Shown: positions 16,110 through 27,546 of the stretch, piece after piece
How the letters are laid out: each line of letters opens with the position of its first letter
Numbering within the stretch: position 1 is the stretch's first letter
Assembly: GCA_947305005.1 (NCBI GenBank)
Contig: CAMZCM010000008.1
Span: forward strand, 31,817-95,816
DNA from: an uncultured Prevotellaceae bacterium
Lineage (GTDB): Bacteria; Bacteroidota; Bacteroidia; Bacteroidales; Bacteroidaceae
DNA length: 64,000 nt
Direction of reading: 5' to 3'
Position numbers and translations under genes: made by a program
Notes under the pieces: model-generated
Database searches by the model: none
What the model was told of the DNA's origin: nothing
Seen by the model: only the letters and a program-made list of their open reading frames with translations

Positions 16110-18515
16110 CTAATGAATAATGGAAATTCGTGTAATAACAGCTTCATTGCCATCAGTAGTATTGGCAATGACAGAATACACTCCAGAGGCTACACGACGA
16201 CCGTTACGATTGCAACCATTCCAAGTGAAAGTGCCACCATGAGAAGTGCCACTTGTAATAAGCTGACCGGTAGGAGAAATAATCTTTACTTCACAGTCCT
16301 TGACAAGACCACGAATGGCGATAGGTCCAGAATAATCAGGTCTTACAGGATTAGGGAAAGCATAGATATTTTCTTCTTCTAACGTTTCAGCTGCTTCTGT
16401 GGCATCAGAGAGATAGGAACAGAGACCTTTGTCTGTGGCTATGAAAACTCGTCCAGTAGTGGGATGAATAGCAATATCCCAGATAACGTTTGAGGGTAAT
16501 GGAGAATTGTCTGTCGTGAAATGAGCCAGTTCTTCCTGACAATCCTCACTGATAAGAAAGACACCATTTTCTGCTGTTCCAAACCATTTACGACCTGCTC
16601 CGTCAAAAGTGACACATTGAATAGGAAGACCTGTGAGAAGATAGTCAGCCAGGCCGCTTCCATCATTGCGCGATACTTTGACTTGTTCGTAAGCGAAGCT
16701 GTTGGAAGCGAAATTATTTGGATCTGTTATACGGAAGGGTCCAAGATTTGTGCAAATCCAGATACTTCCATCTATATCTTCATTGATATAATAGAATTCA
16801 TCAGGCGAGTAACTGACACCATCCTGATTGACCATCTTGGATGACAGCCAACGTTGGTCGTCTTTCCTATTGCCAATAGTTCCGTTATAATTGAGCAGGA
16901 AGACACCACGTTCATCCATACGACGGCTGTTGAGCCAAGCCCAGCCGCGACTGTCAAAGAAGATATTATCTACAGTAGAAGCGTTTTTGATTTCAGGACA
17001 AGGAATACCTGTCCATGTGCCGTTTTTCTGAAGAATACGAATCGTAGTGTCTTGTGCTCCTTCCGTACAGTTCAATACCCACAGATTTCCTTCTTTATCA
17101 TATTGTAAACCATCTGCAACAACGAACCATTGAGGATGAGCATTATCAGGAAGAATGGATTTCAGGGGACTATTATCTAAACTGTAATGGCCTGTACATT
17201 TTTCTTCCGTAAATTCATAAATTCCATTTCGTGCTGTACCTACGTAATAATGATTATCATTGTCTGGATCCTGAGCTATATTAGTGACATCCAGCCATCG
17301 ATCATTAGAATAGTTATTTGTAACTGAAGTACCATCAAAGTTATTCCAAGTACCATCAGGATTCAAAATCATGGCAGTACCTTCACGTGAAACACTTGAG
17401 TAATTTCTGTTACCGCCAGCCACCATCAGACGATCTCCTACAAAACGAAGGTGATAGCTGAAATCATGAAGCGGACTATTAGGATGAATCTTAGATATTT
17501 TCAGTGAAAAAGTTCCATCATCATTCAGCTGATAGGCTTGTAAATGACTATTTCCATCACTAGCCCAATACGTATTACCTTTCTTAGTAAGACAATTCCA
17601 CGAAAAAGTTCCTGTTATTTCCTTGGGTGCTTCGTCAGCATTATTGTATATGATAATTTTATTATTATTACCAATGATCAACTGTTGATCACATACGTTC
17701 ATATAAGTTGGTGCTGGCTTCAAAGTACTTGCCTGAATAGTAGTCCATGTGTTTTCATTTTCATACATCAAAATAAGAGATTTATCCATATGAATCCATA
17801 TCCGACCACTAAAAAATTCCATGTGTTGTGCCTGGAAATTGGTATTGAGCTGTGTCCAATTGGATTTATCTTTAAGATTAGTATCTAATGGAGCGCGCCA
17901 AAGTCCACTCAATGCTTGATTCTCATTTTTACAACTGATGAAGAAATTCTTGTTACTCAAGGCACAAGACATAACATTTAATCCCAATTCATAGCTATCA
18001 CGAATAATACCTTCTGACAAATCTACAACGACAATTCCGAAGCCCGTGCAGAGATAAGCTGTGCTACCTGATATCTGAACATTTGTAACTGCTTTATTCT
18101 GTTTAGTACTGTTTTTTAGTTGGGCTAAATTGATGACATCGTTATCGTCCTGTGTAGAAAGCAGATCAATATTGCCATTGTCATAGACGATGATGATGCG
18201 TTTAGCATCAGCGCTGTAGCGAATAAACGAAATGGTGACATCGCTCAACTGCTGCATCCAGTCGAACGTAGTGATACTGCCATCCTCGGTGTCATAAGCC
18301 ATTAGCTTACCGTCCATCAACGAATAAACACGTTGTCCCACTGGGATATTGTAGGTAGCAACAGTATATGAGGGATAGATTTTCCAAGTACCGATCTGTT
18401 CAGCCGAAAGCCAAGAATGAAAAATGAAAAATGAAAAAGTGAAAAATACAATAATCTTTCGCAGCGTACAACATCTGTGAATAGAAATATGATATTTGTA
18501 ACTTATATTTTTCAT
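16110..18515 (-). CDS. porZ: Type IX secretion system protein PorZ
   Basis: PorZ is a surface component of the type IX secretion attachment complex that delivers A-LPS for anchoring cargo. The roughly 801-residue protein (start ATG 18515) has a signal peptide, an N-terminal beta-propeller region beginning GTWKIYPSY, and propeller repeats such as WFGTAENGVFLI and IHPTTGRVFIATDKGLCSYL. A C-terminal type A sorting domain has YAFPNPVRPDYSGP, VKIISPTGQL and a final RISIIH. Order and length fit PorZ. The hydrophobic core of the signal peptide (FFTFSFFIFH) is encoded by ATGAAAA-type 7-bp repeats. The start follows the rdgB stop by 4 bp, so translation may be coupled. Confidence 0.85.
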   Translation of the reverse strand: MKNISYKYHISIHRCCTLRKIIVFFTFSFFIFHSWLSAEQIGTWKIYPSYTVATYNIPVGQRVYSLMDGKLMAYDTEDGSITTFDWMQQLSDVTISFIRYSADAKRIIIVYDNGNIDLLSTQDDNDVINLAQLKNSTKQNKAVTNVQISGSTAYLCTGFGIVVVDLSEGIIRDSYELGLNVMSCALSNKNFFISCKNENQALSGLWRAPLDTNLKDKSNWTQLNTNFQAQHMEFFSGRIWIHMDKSLILMYENENTWTTIQASTLKPAPTYMNVCDQQLIIGNNNKIIIYNNADEAPKEITGTFSWNCLTKKGNTYWASDGNSHLQAYQLNDDGTFSLKISKIHPNSPLHDFSYHLRFVGDRLMVAGGNRNYSSVSREGTAMILNPDGTWNNFDGTSVTNNYSNDRWLDVTNIAQDPDNDNHYYVGTARNGIYEFTEEKCTGHYSLDNSPLKSILPDNAHPQWFVVADGLQYDKEGNLWVLNCTEGAQDTTIRILQKNGTWTGIPCPEIKNASTVDNIFFDSRGWAWLNSRRMDERGVFLLNYNGTIGNRKDDQRWLSSKMVNQDGVSYSPDEFYYINEDIDGSIWICTNLGPFRITDPNNFASNSFAYEQVKVSRNDGSGLADYLLTGLPIQCVTFDGAGRKWFGTAENGVFLISEDCQEELAHFTTDNSPLPSNVIWDIAIHPTTGRVFIATDKGLCSYLSDATEAAETLEEENIYAFPNPVRPDYSGPIAIRGLVKDCEVKIISPTGQLITSGTSHGGTFTWNGCNRNGRRVASGVYSVIANTTDGNEAVITRISIIH
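18417..18445. repeat. Heptamer repeat inside the porZ signal peptide
   Basis: On the plus strand ATGAAAA is repeated three times (18417, 18424, 18431), followed by AGTGAAAA. Read on the gene strand this encodes the Phe-rich hydrophobic core of the PorZ signal peptide. Confidence 0.85.
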
Positions 18516-18536
18516 TCTTTCACTTTTCACTTTTCA
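18509..18536. repeat. Heptamer repeat at the rdgB/porZ junction
   Basis: On the gene (minus) strand TGAAAAG, TGAAAAG, TGAAAGA and ATGAAAA follow one another. The array holds the last codons and stop of rdgB (LKSEK-stop) and the start codon of porZ. Confidence 0.8.
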
Positions 18537-19113
18537 GGAATTCCACCAGCTTCTTGGTTGCTCGTCCACGATGACTGATGGCGTTTTTCTCTTCAGCACT
18601 CATCAGGGCGAAGCAGCGGTCGTAGCCCTCAGGCTGAAAGATAGGGTCGTAGCCAAATCCTTCGTGGCCGTGACGTTCCTTCAGAATATTACCTTCTACG
18701 ATGCCTTCGAAGAGATTTTCTTGTCCTTTATAAAGGAACGCAATGATCGTGCGAAATCTTGCACGACGGTCTGTTATATTTTCTAAATTTTTCAATAACA
18801 GATTCATATTGGCGTCTGAATCGTGTGTATTGCCCTCACCAAACAGTTCTGCATAACGGGCAGTATGAACACCTGGTGCTCCATCTAAGGCCACCACTTC
18901 AAGACCTGTGTCATCAGCAAAGCAATCGAAGCCGTAGTGCTCTTTTACATAGCGCGCCTTCTGTAAGGCATTGCCCTCAAGCGTTTCGGCTGTCTCTGGA
19001 ATATCTTCCGTACAGCCGATATCCTTGAGGCCTACCACCTCAAAGCTTTCTCCGAGGATCTGACGAACCTCGGAGAGCTTATGCTGGTTGTTTGTTGCAA
19101 AAACGATTTTCAT
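18520..19113 (-). CDS. rdgB: dITP/XTP pyrophosphatase (RdgB/HAM1 family)
   Basis: The enzyme hydrolyses non-canonical purine nucleoside triphosphates (dITP, XTP) to monophosphates and so keeps them out of DNA. The 197-residue protein shows the family motifs in order: [21 protein letters not shown] with [20 protein letters not shown] and ISHRGRA. The length is normal. The last three or four residues (KSEK) and the stop are made of 7-bp repeat units, so the C-terminus may have been altered by repeat growth. It overlaps the next upstream gene (YitT family) by 1 bp and is followed directly by porZ. Confidence 0.93.
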   Translation of the reverse strand: MKIVFATNNQHKLSEVRQILGESFEVVGLKDIGCTEDIPETAETLEGNALQKARYVKEHYGFDCFADDTGLEVVALDGAPGVHTARYAELFGEGNTHDSDANMNLLLKNLENITDRRARFRTIIAFLYKGQENLFEGIVEGNILKERHGHEGFGYDPIFQPEGYDRCFALMSAEEKNAISHRGRATKKLVEFLKSEK

Positions 19114-20021
19114 TACGTCTTGATTCGGTCAAATCCTTCACCATAGACTCCCACGACTTTGGATTGGGATACGAAAGCCTGGTTATCGATGTATTTAATG
19201 AGTCGGAAAATCTGTGGACTTTCTCTACGACGGGCCATCACAATCAATACAGGACGTTCTGTCTTGGAATACCAACCCTGACCAGTAAGTACGGTCACTC
19301 CACGTCCAACTTCTTGATTGATGGCTTTTGCGATTTCATCATACTTGGTGGAAATGATGGTGAACTGCACGCTTTGGGTGGCTGAGTTCATCGTGTAATC
19401 CAACATGATCATAGAGATGATGAGCACACAGTAACCGATTACCACCTTATGCCAGTCGTGAAGTACGAAGAAACCGCTTGTGACAATCATGAAGTCCATA
19501 TACATTAAAATACGACCCATTGACACCGATTTATATTTGTTCACGATGCTGGCGATTATATCTGTACCGCCGGACGAACCGTTGTTCAGAAACACCAGTG
19601 CTAAGCCGCTACCTTCGATGGTACCGCCCAATACCGCTGCCATGAATTCCTCATCATTGGCCAGGCGAGGCAGTGTCCCATCAGGAAGCATGATCGCGTT
19701 CTGGATGACGCCTAATAGGATGGTGATGACGAGAATGGCGTAAATGGTTTTGGTGAAGTACTTAAAGCCCAACACCTTTAATCCTACGGCCAACAGCAAG
19801 GCGTTGATGAAAAAGTAACTGTACTGTGTGGGAATGCCTGTTCCATAATAGATGAGGGCTGCGATACCAGTACATCCACCAGGGATGAACTGATAAGGCA
19901 ACATGAAGAAACAGAAGCCGACACAATACATGGCGCAGCCAAGGGTGATGAACAAATAGTCCTTGACTTCATCCCAGATATGTATTTTACGGATGACTTC
20001 AGTAGGTTTTACCGGTTTCAT
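19113..20021 (-). CDS. YitT-family membrane protein (DUF2179)
   Basis: The 302-residue protein has five or six membrane helices in the first 200 residues: [19 protein letters not shown], then [13 protein letters not shown], typical of the YitT family. A soluble DUF2179 domain follows (about 215-300: [41 protein letters not shown]). The [16 protein letters not shown] motif is also characteristic. The transported or sensed compound is unknown. It overlaps leuS by 4 bp and rdgB by 1 bp, so it belongs to a tight leuS-yitT-rdgB-porZ operon. Confidence 0.88.
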   Translation of the reverse strand: MKPVKPTEVIRKIHIWDEVKDYLFITLGCAMYCVGFCFFMLPYQFIPGGCTGIAALIYYGTGIPTQYSYFFINALLLAVGLKVLGFKYFTKTIYAILVITILLGVIQNAIMLPDGTLPRLANDEEFMAAVLGGTIEGSGLALVFLNNGSSGGTDIIASIVNKYKSVSMGRILMYMDFMIVTSGFFVLHDWHKVVIGYCVLIISMIMLDYTMNSATQSVQFTIISTKYDEIAKAINQEVGRGVTVLTGQGWYSKTERPVLIVMARRRESPQIFRLIKYIDNQAFVSQSKVVGVYGEGFDRIKT

Positions 20022-22864
20022 TTGACAACGATATTAATCATTCGTTTGGGAACAATGATGACTTTCACAATCTGCTTGCCTTCGAGGTACTTGGGCGTGA
20101 GCTCATGGCCACGGGCAGCAGCTTCGATGGTTGCATTGTCAGCATCGGCAGGGAAGTCGATACCGAAGCGGGTCTTACCGTTGAAGGCCACCATCATCTT
20201 GACGGTATCTTCCACGAGATATTTCTCTTCGAATTTGGGCCACTGGGCATCGCAGACGCTGGTGTTATGACCCAGCTTCTCCCACAATTCCTCAGCGATA
20301 TGCGGAGCGAAGGGAGCGATGAGGACAACCATCGGTTCCAGGATAGCGCGCTTGTTGCACTTGAGAGAAGTCAGCTCATTGGTAGCAATCATGAAGGCAG
20401 GGATAGAGGTGTTGTAGGAGAAGACCTCGATATCTTCAGTTACCTTCTTAATGAGCTTGTGCAAAGCCTTCAGCTCTTCCTTCGTGGGCTCCTCGTCGGT
20501 GACAGCAAAGTCCTCTTTGTTCCAGAACATATTCCAGAACTTCTTGAGGAAACGGTGGGAGCCGTCGATGCCGTTGGTGTCCCAGGGCTTAGCCTGTTCC
20601 ACAGGACCCAGGAACATCTCGTACAGACGCAAGGTGTCAGCACCAAACTTCTCCACAATCATATCCGGATTGACCACGTTGAACATGGACTTTGACATCT
20701 TCTCAACAGCCCATCCGCAGATGTATTTACCGTCTTCGAGGATGAACTCGGCAGAAGCATATTCCGGACGCCAAGCCTTGAAAGCTTCAATGTCAAGGAC
20801 ATCACCACTGACGATGTTCACATCCACGTGAAGAGGAGTCACATCATATTGGTCTTTCAAGTTAAGGCTGACGAAGGTATTGGTATCCTTGATGCGATAG
20901 ACGAAGTTGGAACGGCCTTGGATCATGCCCTGATTCACGAGCTTCTGGAAGGGCTCTTCCTTGCGGCTGATGCCGAGGTCGAAGAGGAACTTGTTCCAGA
21001 AACGGGAATAGATCAAGTGGCCTGTAGCGTGCTCGGAACCGCCGACATAGAGATCTACGTTCTGCCAATATTCATCAGCCTTATCGCTCACCAAAGCCTG
21101 ATCATTGTGAGGATCCATATAACGCAGATAATAAGCAGAAGAACCGGCAAAGCCAGGCATTGTGTTCAGTTCGAGGGGGAAGACAGTCTCATGGTCGATT
21201 GCAGAACAATCCACGACATTGTTCGTCTTTGTATTCCAAGCCCATTTCTTGGCATTACCGAGGGGAGGTTCACCCGTTTCAGTGGGTAAGAACTTATCCA
21301 CTTCAGGCAACTCAAGCGGCAAACATTCCTCAGGAATCATCTGAGGCATTCCGTCTTTGTAATAGACAGGGAAGGGCTCGCCCCAGTAGCGTTGGCGACT
21401 GAAGATGGCATCGCGCAGACGGTAGTTGACCTTTACGCGGCCAAGGCCTTGTTCCTTCACATATTTCTTGGTAGCTGCAATGGCTTCCTTGATGGTCAGG
21501 CCATTCAGGGAGAAATCGATATAAGGTGTAACGCCAGCCTTCGGAGAGTTGCAGACAATACCTTCCTTGGCATCGAAGCTCTCTTCGCTCACATCACAAC
21601 CTTCCACCAACGGAACGATAGGCAAGTTGAAATGCTTGGCGAAAGCATAGTCACGACTGTCGTGAGCAGGCACAGCCATGATGGCACCTGTGCCGTAGCC
21701 GGCCAATACATATTCAGAGATCCAGATGGGGTTGGTCTCGCCTGTGAAGGGGTTGATGGCATAGCTGCCGGAGAACACGCCCGTCACCTTGCGGTCGCTG
21801 ATGCGATCACGCTCCGTGCGCTTCTTCACATAAGCCAAGTATTCATCCACAGCAGCCTTCTGTTCTGGTGTTGTCAGCTCCTTCACCAATTCGCTTTCAG
21901 GAGCCAGCACCATGAAAGTTACACCGAACATGGTATCAGCACGGGTGGTGAAGATGGTGAAAGATTTTTCACTTTTCACTCCATCACTTTTCACTTTAAA
22001 CGCTATCTCAGCACCTTCGCTGCGACCAATCCAGTTGCGTTGTGTCTCTTTCAGAGACTCTGTCCAGTCAATGGTCTCGAGACCGTCGAGCAGACGCTGA
22101 GCATAAGCTGAAACGCGCAAGCACCACTGCTTCATCTTCTTCTGCACCACGGGATAGCCGCCACGTTCGCTGACGCCATCCACCACCTCGTCGTTGGCCA
22201 ACACTGTTCCCAGCTGCGGACACCAGTTCACCATCGTCTCGCCCAGATAGGCGATGCGGTAGTTCATGAGCACCTGTTGTTTCTCCACATCGCTCATCGC
22301 CTTCCACGCTTCTGCCGTGAAGGAGAGCTCTTCGCTCTGTGCTACGTCCAAGTCGGCAGTGCCTTCCTTCTCAAAGTGCTTGATGAGTTCTTCGATAGGC
22401 TGTGCGCTCTGGCACTTGTTGCAGTAGAAGCTACCGAACATCTTCTGGAAAGCCCATTGTGTCCAATGGTAGTAACCCGGTTCACAGGTTCTGACCTCAC
22501 GGCTCCAGTCGAAGGAGAAACCGATCTTATCCAGCTGTTCACGATAGCGATTGATATTATCCTCGGTGGTGATAGCGGGATGCTGACCTGTCTGGATAGC
22601 ATATTGTTCTGCAGGCAGACCATAGGCATCATAGCCCATGGGGTTCAGCACGTTAAAACCTTGCAGACGCTTGTAGCGTGCATAGATGTCAGATGCGATG
22701 TAACCGAGAGGGTGTCCCACGTGAAGGCCGGCACCGCTGGGGTAAGGAAACATATTCAGCACGTAAAACTTCTTACGGGTTTCGTCTTCCGTAACCTTAT
22801 ACGTCTGCATGGCCACCCAACGCTGGTGCCATTTCTGCTCAATGTCTCTGAAATTGTATTCCAT
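20018..22864 (-). CDS. leuS: Leucyl-tRNA synthetase
   Basis: This class I synthetase charges tRNA-Leu. The 948-residue protein has HVGHPLGY as the HIGH motif (about 48-55), a CP1 editing domain (about 240-420, [10 protein letters not shown] and [15 protein letters not shown]) and [10 protein letters not shown] as the KMSKS loop. The C-terminal anticodon-binding helices follow. Length and order are normal for bacterial LeuRS. Just before FTTRADT, 7-bp AAAGTGA repeats encode [14 protein letters not shown] at the edge of the editing domain. It is upstream of and overlaps the yitT-family gene, and 45 bp separate it from the sufB stop. Confidence 0.96.
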   Translation of the reverse strand: MEYNFRDIEQKWHQRWVAMQTYKVTEDETRKKFYVLNMFPYPSGAGLHVGHPLGYIASDIYARYKRLQGFNVLNPMGYDAYGLPAEQYAIQTGQHPAITTEDNINRYREQLDKIGFSFDWSREVRTCEPGYYHWTQWAFQKMFGSFYCNKCQSAQPIEELIKHFEKEGTADLDVAQSEELSFTAEAWKAMSDVEKQQVLMNYRIAYLGETMVNWCPQLGTVLANDEVVDGVSERGGYPVVQKKMKQWCLRVSAYAQRLLDGLETIDWTESLKETQRNWIGRSEGAEIAFKVKSDGVKSEKSFTIFTTRADTMFGVTFMVLAPESELVKELTTPEQKAAVDEYLAYVKKRTERDRISDRKVTGVFSGSYAINPFTGETNPIWISEYVLAGYGTGAIMAVPAHDSRDYAFAKHFNLPIVPLVEGCDVSEESFDAKEGIVCNSPKAGVTPYIDFSLNGLTIKEAIAATKKYVKEQGLGRVKVNYRLRDAIFSRQRYWGEPFPVYYKDGMPQMIPEECLPLELPEVDKFLPTETGEPPLGNAKKWAWNTKTNNVVDCSAIDHETVFPLELNTMPGFAGSSAYYLRYMDPHNDQALVSDKADEYWQNVDLYVGGSEHATGHLIYSRFWNKFLFDLGISRKEEPFQKLVNQGMIQGRSNFVYRIKDTNTFVSLNLKDQYDVTPLHVDVNIVSGDVLDIEAFKAWRPEYASAEFILEDGKYICGWAVEKMSKSMFNVVNPDMIVEKFGADTLRLYEMFLGPVEQAKPWDTNGIDGSHRFLKKFWNMFWNKEDFAVTDEEPTKEELKALHKLIKKVTEDIEVFSYNTSIPAFMIATNELTSLKCNKRAILEPMVVLIAPFAPHIAEELWEKLGHNTSVCDAQWPKFEEKYLVEDTVKMMVAFNGKTRFGIDFPADADNATIEAAARGHELTPKYLEGKQIVKVIIVPKRMINIVVK
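21965..21997. repeat. Heptamer repeat inside leuS
   Basis: On the gene strand AAAGTGA, AAAGTGA, TGGAGTGA and AAAGTGA follow each other and encode [10 protein letters not shown]. The segment adds a hydrophilic stretch between beta strands at the start of the editing domain. Confidence 0.8.
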
Positions 22865-22909
22865 TATTTAGCTAATTATTTCTTGTTTGACGAATTGATA
22901 TGGTGTGGT

Positions 22910-24352
22910 TTATCCTACGGTGTTCTCTAAGGAGACACTGAGGAGTTTTTGGGCTTCGACGGCGAACTCCATAGGGAGTTTGTTGAGGACATCTTTGGCA
23001 TAGCCGTTGACGATGAGGCCGACCGCTTCTTCCTGTGGGATGCCACGTTGCTGGCAGTAGAAGAGCTGATCCTCGGAAATCTTTGAAGTCGTGGCTTCAT
23101 GTTCCACCACAGCCGAAGGATTCTGGATATCCATATAGGGGAAGGTGTGAGCGCCGCAGGTGCTACTCAGCAACAGACTGTCGCATGAGCTGTAGTTGCG
23201 ACAACCCTCAGCCTTCGATGCTACGCGGACGAGACCGCGATAGCTGTTCTGTGAACGTCCGGCACTGATACCTTTTGAGATAATCGTGGAACGTGTATGG
23301 GGTGCCAGATGAATCATCTTTGTTCCGGTGTCGGCTTGTTGGAAGTTATTGGTGACAGCGACACTGTAGAACTCGGCTTGAGCGCCTTCGCCTGCCAGAA
23401 CACATGAGGGATATTTCCAGGTGATGGCAGAGCCCGTCTCCACCTGTGTCCAAGAGAGTTTGGAATCAGCTCCGCGCAGCAGTCCGCGTTTGGTGACGAG
23501 GTTCAGGACGCCTCCCCTACCCTCTTTGTCGCCCGGGTACCAGTTCTGGACGGTGCTATATTTCACCTCTGCCCGGTTCTCCACCACAATCTCTACGATG
23601 GCAGCGTGTAGTTGGTTCTCATCGCGCATGGGAGCTGTGCAGCCTTCAAGATAGCTGACATAAGCGTCTTCATCGGCCACAATCAGTGTGCGCTCGAATT
23701 GTCCCGTTCCTTGGGCATTGATGCGGAAATAGGTACTAAGTTCCATTGGACAGCGCACCCCCTTGGGAATATAGACAAAGGAACCGTCAGAGAAGACGGC
23801 GCTGTTCAGGGCAGCAAAGAAATTGTCGCGATAAGGAACCACAGAGCCAAGGTATTTCCTGACCAGTTCCGGGTGCTCCTTCACCGCTTCGCTGATGCTA
23901 CAGAAGATAATCCCCTGTTCGGCCAGCTTTGCGCGGAAAGTGGTCTTGACGCTGACAGAGTCCATGACAGCATCTACGGCCGTGCCGCTCAGCGCCAATC
24001 GTTCTTCCAAAGGAATACCCAGCTTGTCGAACGTCTTCATCAGCTCAGGGTCTATCTCTTCCAGATTCTTGGGGCCGCTTTTCTTCTTGGCCGTAGGATC
24101 TGCGTAGTAAGAGATGGCCTGATAGTCTATAGGTGGCATCTGCAGGTGTCCCCATGTGGGTTGCTCTTGCGTCTGCCAGTAGCGGAAAGCCTTCAGGCGA
24201 AACTCCAACAGCCAGTCCGGCTCGCCTTTCTTCTGCGAGATCAGTCGCACCGTCTCTTCTGTGAGGCCGTGCGCAATGATCTCCGTCTCCACATCTGTCG
24301 TGAAGCCGTACTCATAGGACTTGGAGATTACCTCATGGATTTCGTTGTTCAT
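22910..24352 (-). CDS. sufB: Fe-S cluster assembly scaffold SufB
   Basis: SufB with SufC and SufD forms the scaffold on which iron-sulfur clusters are built. From ATG 24352 ([17 protein letters not shown]) the protein has 480 residues, the usual length. Typical segments are [61 protein letters not shown] and the core-helix region [17 protein letters not shown]. The open frame continues upstream to 24460, but that part overlaps cvpA and is not SufB-like. sufC, sufD and sufS, usually next to sufB, do not follow: the next gene is leuS. Confidence 0.95.
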   Translation of the reverse strand: MNNEIHEVISKSYEYGFTTDVETEIIAHGLTEETVRLISQKKGEPDWLLEFRLKAFRYWQTQEQPTWGHLQMPPIDYQAISYYADPTAKKKSGPKNLEEIDPELMKTFDKLGIPLEERLALSGTAVDAVMDSVSVKTTFRAKLAEQGIIFCSISEAVKEHPELVRKYLGSVVPYRDNFFAALNSAVFSDGSFVYIPKGVRCPMELSTYFRINAQGTGQFERTLIVADEDAYVSYLEGCTAPMRDENQLHAAIVEIVVENRAEVKYSTVQNWYPGDKEGRGGVLNLVTKRGLLRGADSKLSWTQVETGSAITWKYPSCVLAGEGAQAEFYSVAVTNNFQQADTGTKMIHLAPHTRSTIISKGISAGRSQNSYRGLVRVASKAEGCRNYSSCDSLLLSSTCGAHTFPYMDIQNPSAVVEHEATTSKISEDQLFYCQQRGIPQEEAVGLIVNGYAKDVLNKLPMEFAVEAQKLLSVSLENTVG

Positions 24353-24626
24353 CTGTTTCACTATTGCTTTTCTCCCAAAAATCCATCGCCAGGTCGATGA
24401 CAATGCCCAACGTGGCTTTGATGGGTTGATAGAGAATGCTGTTCTGTTGGGCCTTTTCATTGATCAAACCGAATCGGCACAAAGCATTCACGATCACACT
24501 CAGGAGAAGTACATACTTGACGAACCCGATGACAGCACCTAATACACTCTTGCCACTGCCCCGCGTCCAGCCTTTCCAGACGCCGTAGGCAATGACAATA
24601 AGGAATAGGATGTCAAAACGGTTCAT
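24333..24626 (-). CDS. Short CvpA-family membrane protein
   Basis: The 97-residue protein begins [19 protein letters not shown], the first CvpA/colicin V production helix, followed by [19 protein letters not shown] and a third hydrophobic segment (about 70-83). CvpA proteins usually have four helices and about 160 residues, so this is a short form, common at this position between infB and sufB in the Bacteroidales. Its start overlaps the infB stop by 1 bp and its end overlaps sufB by 20 bp. Its role is unknown. Confidence 0.75.
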   Translation of the reverse strand: MNRFDILFLIVIAYGVWKGWTRGSGKSVLGAVIGFVKYVLLLSVIVNALCRFGLINEKAQQNSILYQPIKATLGIVIDLAMDFWEKSNSETDEQRNP

Positions 24627-27418
24627 TACAGTTTCGCTTTGACTTCAATCTCTTGGAATGTCTCGATGGTATCGCCTTCGCGGATATCGCTGTAGTTGAC
24701 GAGCGAGATACCGCACTCGAAGTTCGTAGATACCTCCTTGACATCGTCCTTGAAACGTTTGAGGGCATCGATCTGTCCCGTGTGAATGACGATACCGTCG
24801 CGGATGATGCGAGCTTTGTTGGTGCGGCTGACTTTTCCATCGACCACATAGGCACCGGCCACCGTTCCGACCTTGGAGATATGGAATACCTGACGTACTT
24901 CCAGCTGGGCAGTGACCTCTTCCTTGAGCTCGGGAGCCAACATACCTTCCATGGCTTCCTTTACCTCCTCGATGGCATCGTAGATGATGCTGTAGGTACG
25001 GATTTCCACGCCCTGCTGCTCTGCTGCCTTGCGTGCTTGTGCAGAAGGACGTACTTGGAAGGCTACGATGATAGCATCTGAGGCAGCGGCCAGCGAGACA
25101 TCGTTCTCGGAGATCTGACCCACAGCCTTGTGGATGACGTTGACGGCAATCTTCTCGGTCGAGAGCTTGATGAGGGAGTCGCTGAGGGCTTCGATAGAAC
25201 CATCCACGTCGCCCTTGACAATAACATTGAGCTCTTGGAAACCGCCTTGTTCGATGCGGCGACCGATCTCGTCGAGGGTGAGGTGATGCTGTGTGCGGAT
25301 GCCTTGCTCACGCTGCAGCTGTTCACGCTTCGTAGCTATCTCGCGGGCTTCCTGGTCGCTATCCATTACGTGGAAGGTGTCACCAGCCTGGGGAGCACCG
25401 TTCAAACCAAGCACGGTGGCAGCCTGTGAAGGACCTATCTCCTTGATACGCTGGCCACGCTCGTTGAACATCGCCTTGATACGACCGAAGTTGGTACCTG
25501 CCAACAGGATATCGCCCATCTTCAAAGTACCGTTGGAGCAGAGCAGCGTAGCCACATAGCCACGTCCCTTGTCCAAACTGGATTCAATGATGGAACCCGT
25601 AGCTTTGCGGTTGGGGTTGGCCTTGAGGTCAAGCATCTCAGCCTCTAACAGCACTTTCTCCATCAGTTCAGGCACACCAATACCCTTCTTGGCGCTGATG
25701 TCCTGACTCTGGTACTTACCGCCCCAGTCCTCGACCAGGAAGTTCATCTGTGCCAGATGTTCCTTGATTTTTTCGGGGTTAGCGGCAGGTTTATCAATCT
25801 TATTGATAGCGAAGACAATAGGTACACCGGCAGCCACAGCATGGTTGATGGCTTCCTTCGTCTGCGGCATGATATCATCGTCTGCAGCGATGATGATGAT
25901 GGCGATATCCGTTACCTGAGCACCACGGGCACGCATAGCGGTGAAGGCCTCGTGACCAGGAGTATCCAGGAAGGTGATATGACGACCGTCATCGAGCTTT
26001 ACGTTGTAAGCACCGATGTGCTGGGTGATACCACCGGCCTCACCGGCGATGACGTTGGTCTTGCGGATATAGTCAAGCAGTGAGGTTTTACCATGGTCAA
26101 CATGACCCATGACTGTTACAATTGGAGCGCGTGGAACGAGATCTGACTCATCGTCCTCTTCTTCGTGCACAGCCTCGGAGACATCTGCACTCACATATTC
26201 TGTCTGAAAACCGAACTCATCAGCTACCAGGTCAATCGTCTCCTTGTCCATGCGCTGGTTGATGCTGATCATCACGCCCAGACTCATACATGTTCCGATG
26301 ACCTGTGTGACAGGCACGTTCATCATGCTGGCCAATTCATTGGCGGTCACGAACTCGGTGAGCTTCAGGATCTTTGACTCTTTTTCCAGTTCTTCCAACT
26401 CAGCCTCCATGCCGGCACGGATGTTCTCGCGCTTCTCACGACGATACTTCGCACCCTTTCCGAGTGTCTTGTTCTTACCAGCTGTCAGGCGGGCCAATGT
26501 CTCGCGTACCTGCTTAGCCACCTCTTCCTCGCTCTGTTCAACGGGGAGGATAGGCTCTTTCGGCTGGTTCTTGCGCTTGTTCTTCTTGCCGCCTTGGTTC
26601 TGCTGCTGGTTGTTCTGGTTCTGCTGGTTGTTGCCTTTGTTCTTCTTGTTGTTCTGGCCACCACCATTGTTATTCTGCTTGGCAGCTTCTGCGTTGATAT
26701 CTACGCGTTCGCCTTTTTTCTTGTTATGACCTTGACCACCTTGTACACCGTCTTGTGCACCGTTGCCGCCTTTCTTACGTTTTTTGTTGCGCGGGGGACG
26801 GGTGCTTTGGTTCAGGGATTCGAGGTCAATATGTCCTTTGATGTTCAGAGTGAGAGGCGGTTCTGTGGGACCTTTTACGCGGAAGACACCATCTACCTCT
26901 TCCAGCTCCACACCTTTCTTTTTCTTGGTGGGTGCTTGTTCAGGAACTTCTTCTTCCAACTTAGCTTCTATTGTTTCTTCTGTCTCAGGAGCTTGTTTGG
27001 GTTTCTCAGCAGGCTTTTCAACCACCTCAGCTGCGGGTGTTTCCTCTTGTTTCTTTTCCTCTGCAGGTTTTTGTGCAGGTTCTGTAACAGGGTTACCCTT
27101 GCTGTCGAGGTTGATATGTCCAACCAGTTTCGGTTTCTTCACCTCTACTTCCGTGATGGGTAAAGCCTCATCGTCCTCAGTGAGTACGATGGTTTCTTTC
27201 TTTTCTTTCACCTTACGGGCGGTAGAGATCTGCTGAGCTTTGTCACGCATTCCCTTGTCCTTGTTGAACTCCGCCTGCACGAGCGCGTACTGCTCGTCAG
27301 TGATGGTTGCATTGGGGTTAGCTTCCACGTCGGTATATCCTTTCTTATTCAGGAAATCGACAAGTGTCTGCAAACCTACGCTGCATTCTTTGGTTACTTT
27401 ATTTATTCTGATAGGCAT
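24626..27418 (-). CDS. infB: Translation initiation factor IF-2
   Basis: IF-2 is the GTPase that brings initiator tRNA to the 30S subunit. The 930-residue protein has a long, low-complexity N-terminal region (about 60-330, rich in Glu/Lys/Pro and then Asn/Gln/Gly), the IF2_N domain and the GTPase domain with [13 protein letters not shown] (G1), [15 protein letters not shown] (G3) and FAINKIDKP (G4). Domains II-IV follow, with GRGYVATLL and [14 protein letters not shown]. The Asn/Gln-rich stretch is encoded by repetitive AAC/CAG codons at about 26560-26690. It lies in the rimP-nusA-infB operon, 115 bp after nusA. Confidence 0.97.
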   Translation of the reverse strand: MPIRINKVTKECSVGLQTLVDFLNKKGYTDVEANPNATITDEQYALVQAEFNKDKGMRDKAQQISTARKVKEKKETIVLTEDDEALPITEVEVKKPKLVGHINLDSKGNPVTEPAQKPAEEKKQEETPAAEVVEKPAEKPKQAPETEETIEAKLEEEVPEQAPTKKKKGVELEEVDGVFRVKGPTEPPLTLNIKGHIDLESLNQSTRPPRNKKRKKGGNGAQDGVQGGQGHNKKKGERVDINAEAAKQNNNGGGQNNKKNKGNNQQNQNNQQQNQGGKKNKRKNQPKEPILPVEQSEEEVAKQVRETLARLTAGKNKTLGKGAKYRREKRENIRAGMEAELEELEKESKILKLTEFVTANELASMMNVPVTQVIGTCMSLGVMISINQRMDKETIDLVADEFGFQTEYVSADVSEAVHEEEDDESDLVPRAPIVTVMGHVDHGKTSLLDYIRKTNVIAGEAGGITQHIGAYNVKLDDGRHITFLDTPGHEAFTAMRARGAQVTDIAIIIIAADDDIMPQTKEAINHAVAAGVPIVFAINKIDKPAANPEKIKEHLAQMNFLVEDWGGKYQSQDISAKKGIGVPELMEKVLLEAEMLDLKANPNRKATGSIIESSLDKGRGYVATLLCSNGTLKMGDILLAGTNFGRIKAMFNERGQRIKEIGPSQAATVLGLNGAPQAGDTFHVMDSDQEAREIATKREQLQREQGIRTQHHLTLDEIGRRIEQGGFQELNVIVKGDVDGSIEALSDSLIKLSTEKIAVNVIHKAVGQISENDVSLAAASDAIIVAFQVRPSAQARKAAEQQGVEIRTYSIIYDAIEEVKEAMEGMLAPELKEEVTAQLEVRQVFHISKVGTVAGAYVVDGKVSRTNKARIIRDGIVIHTGQIDALKRFKDDVKEVSTNFECGISLVNYSDIREGDTIETFQEIEVKAKL

Positions 27419-27430
27419 AACGTATGTTTA

Positions 27431-27546
27431 AATGAAAAGTGAAAAGTGATAGAGTGAAAAATATATTTTACTTTGGATAGTATGGTGTGAATGAATAGAA
27501 ATGAGTGATATTTATTTTTCACTTTTCATTCTATCATTTTTCACTC
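27431..27546. repeat. Two inverted heptamer arrays between nusA and infB
   Basis: GTGAAAAGTGATAGAGTGAAAA-type sequence at 27431-27462 is repeated in inverted form at 27515-27546. Together they can form a hairpin in the nusA-infB spacer. The second array also contains the last codons and the stop of nusA (SEK-stop). Confidence 0.75.

Noticed and set aside
21392..22930. Long plus-strand open frames (up to 239 residues) opposite leuS
   Set aside because: leuS is certain on the minus strand. The opposite frames are by-products of its codon use.
23612..24400. 262-residue plus-strand open frame opposite sufB
   Set aside because: No start context or motif, and SufB is unambiguous on the other strand.
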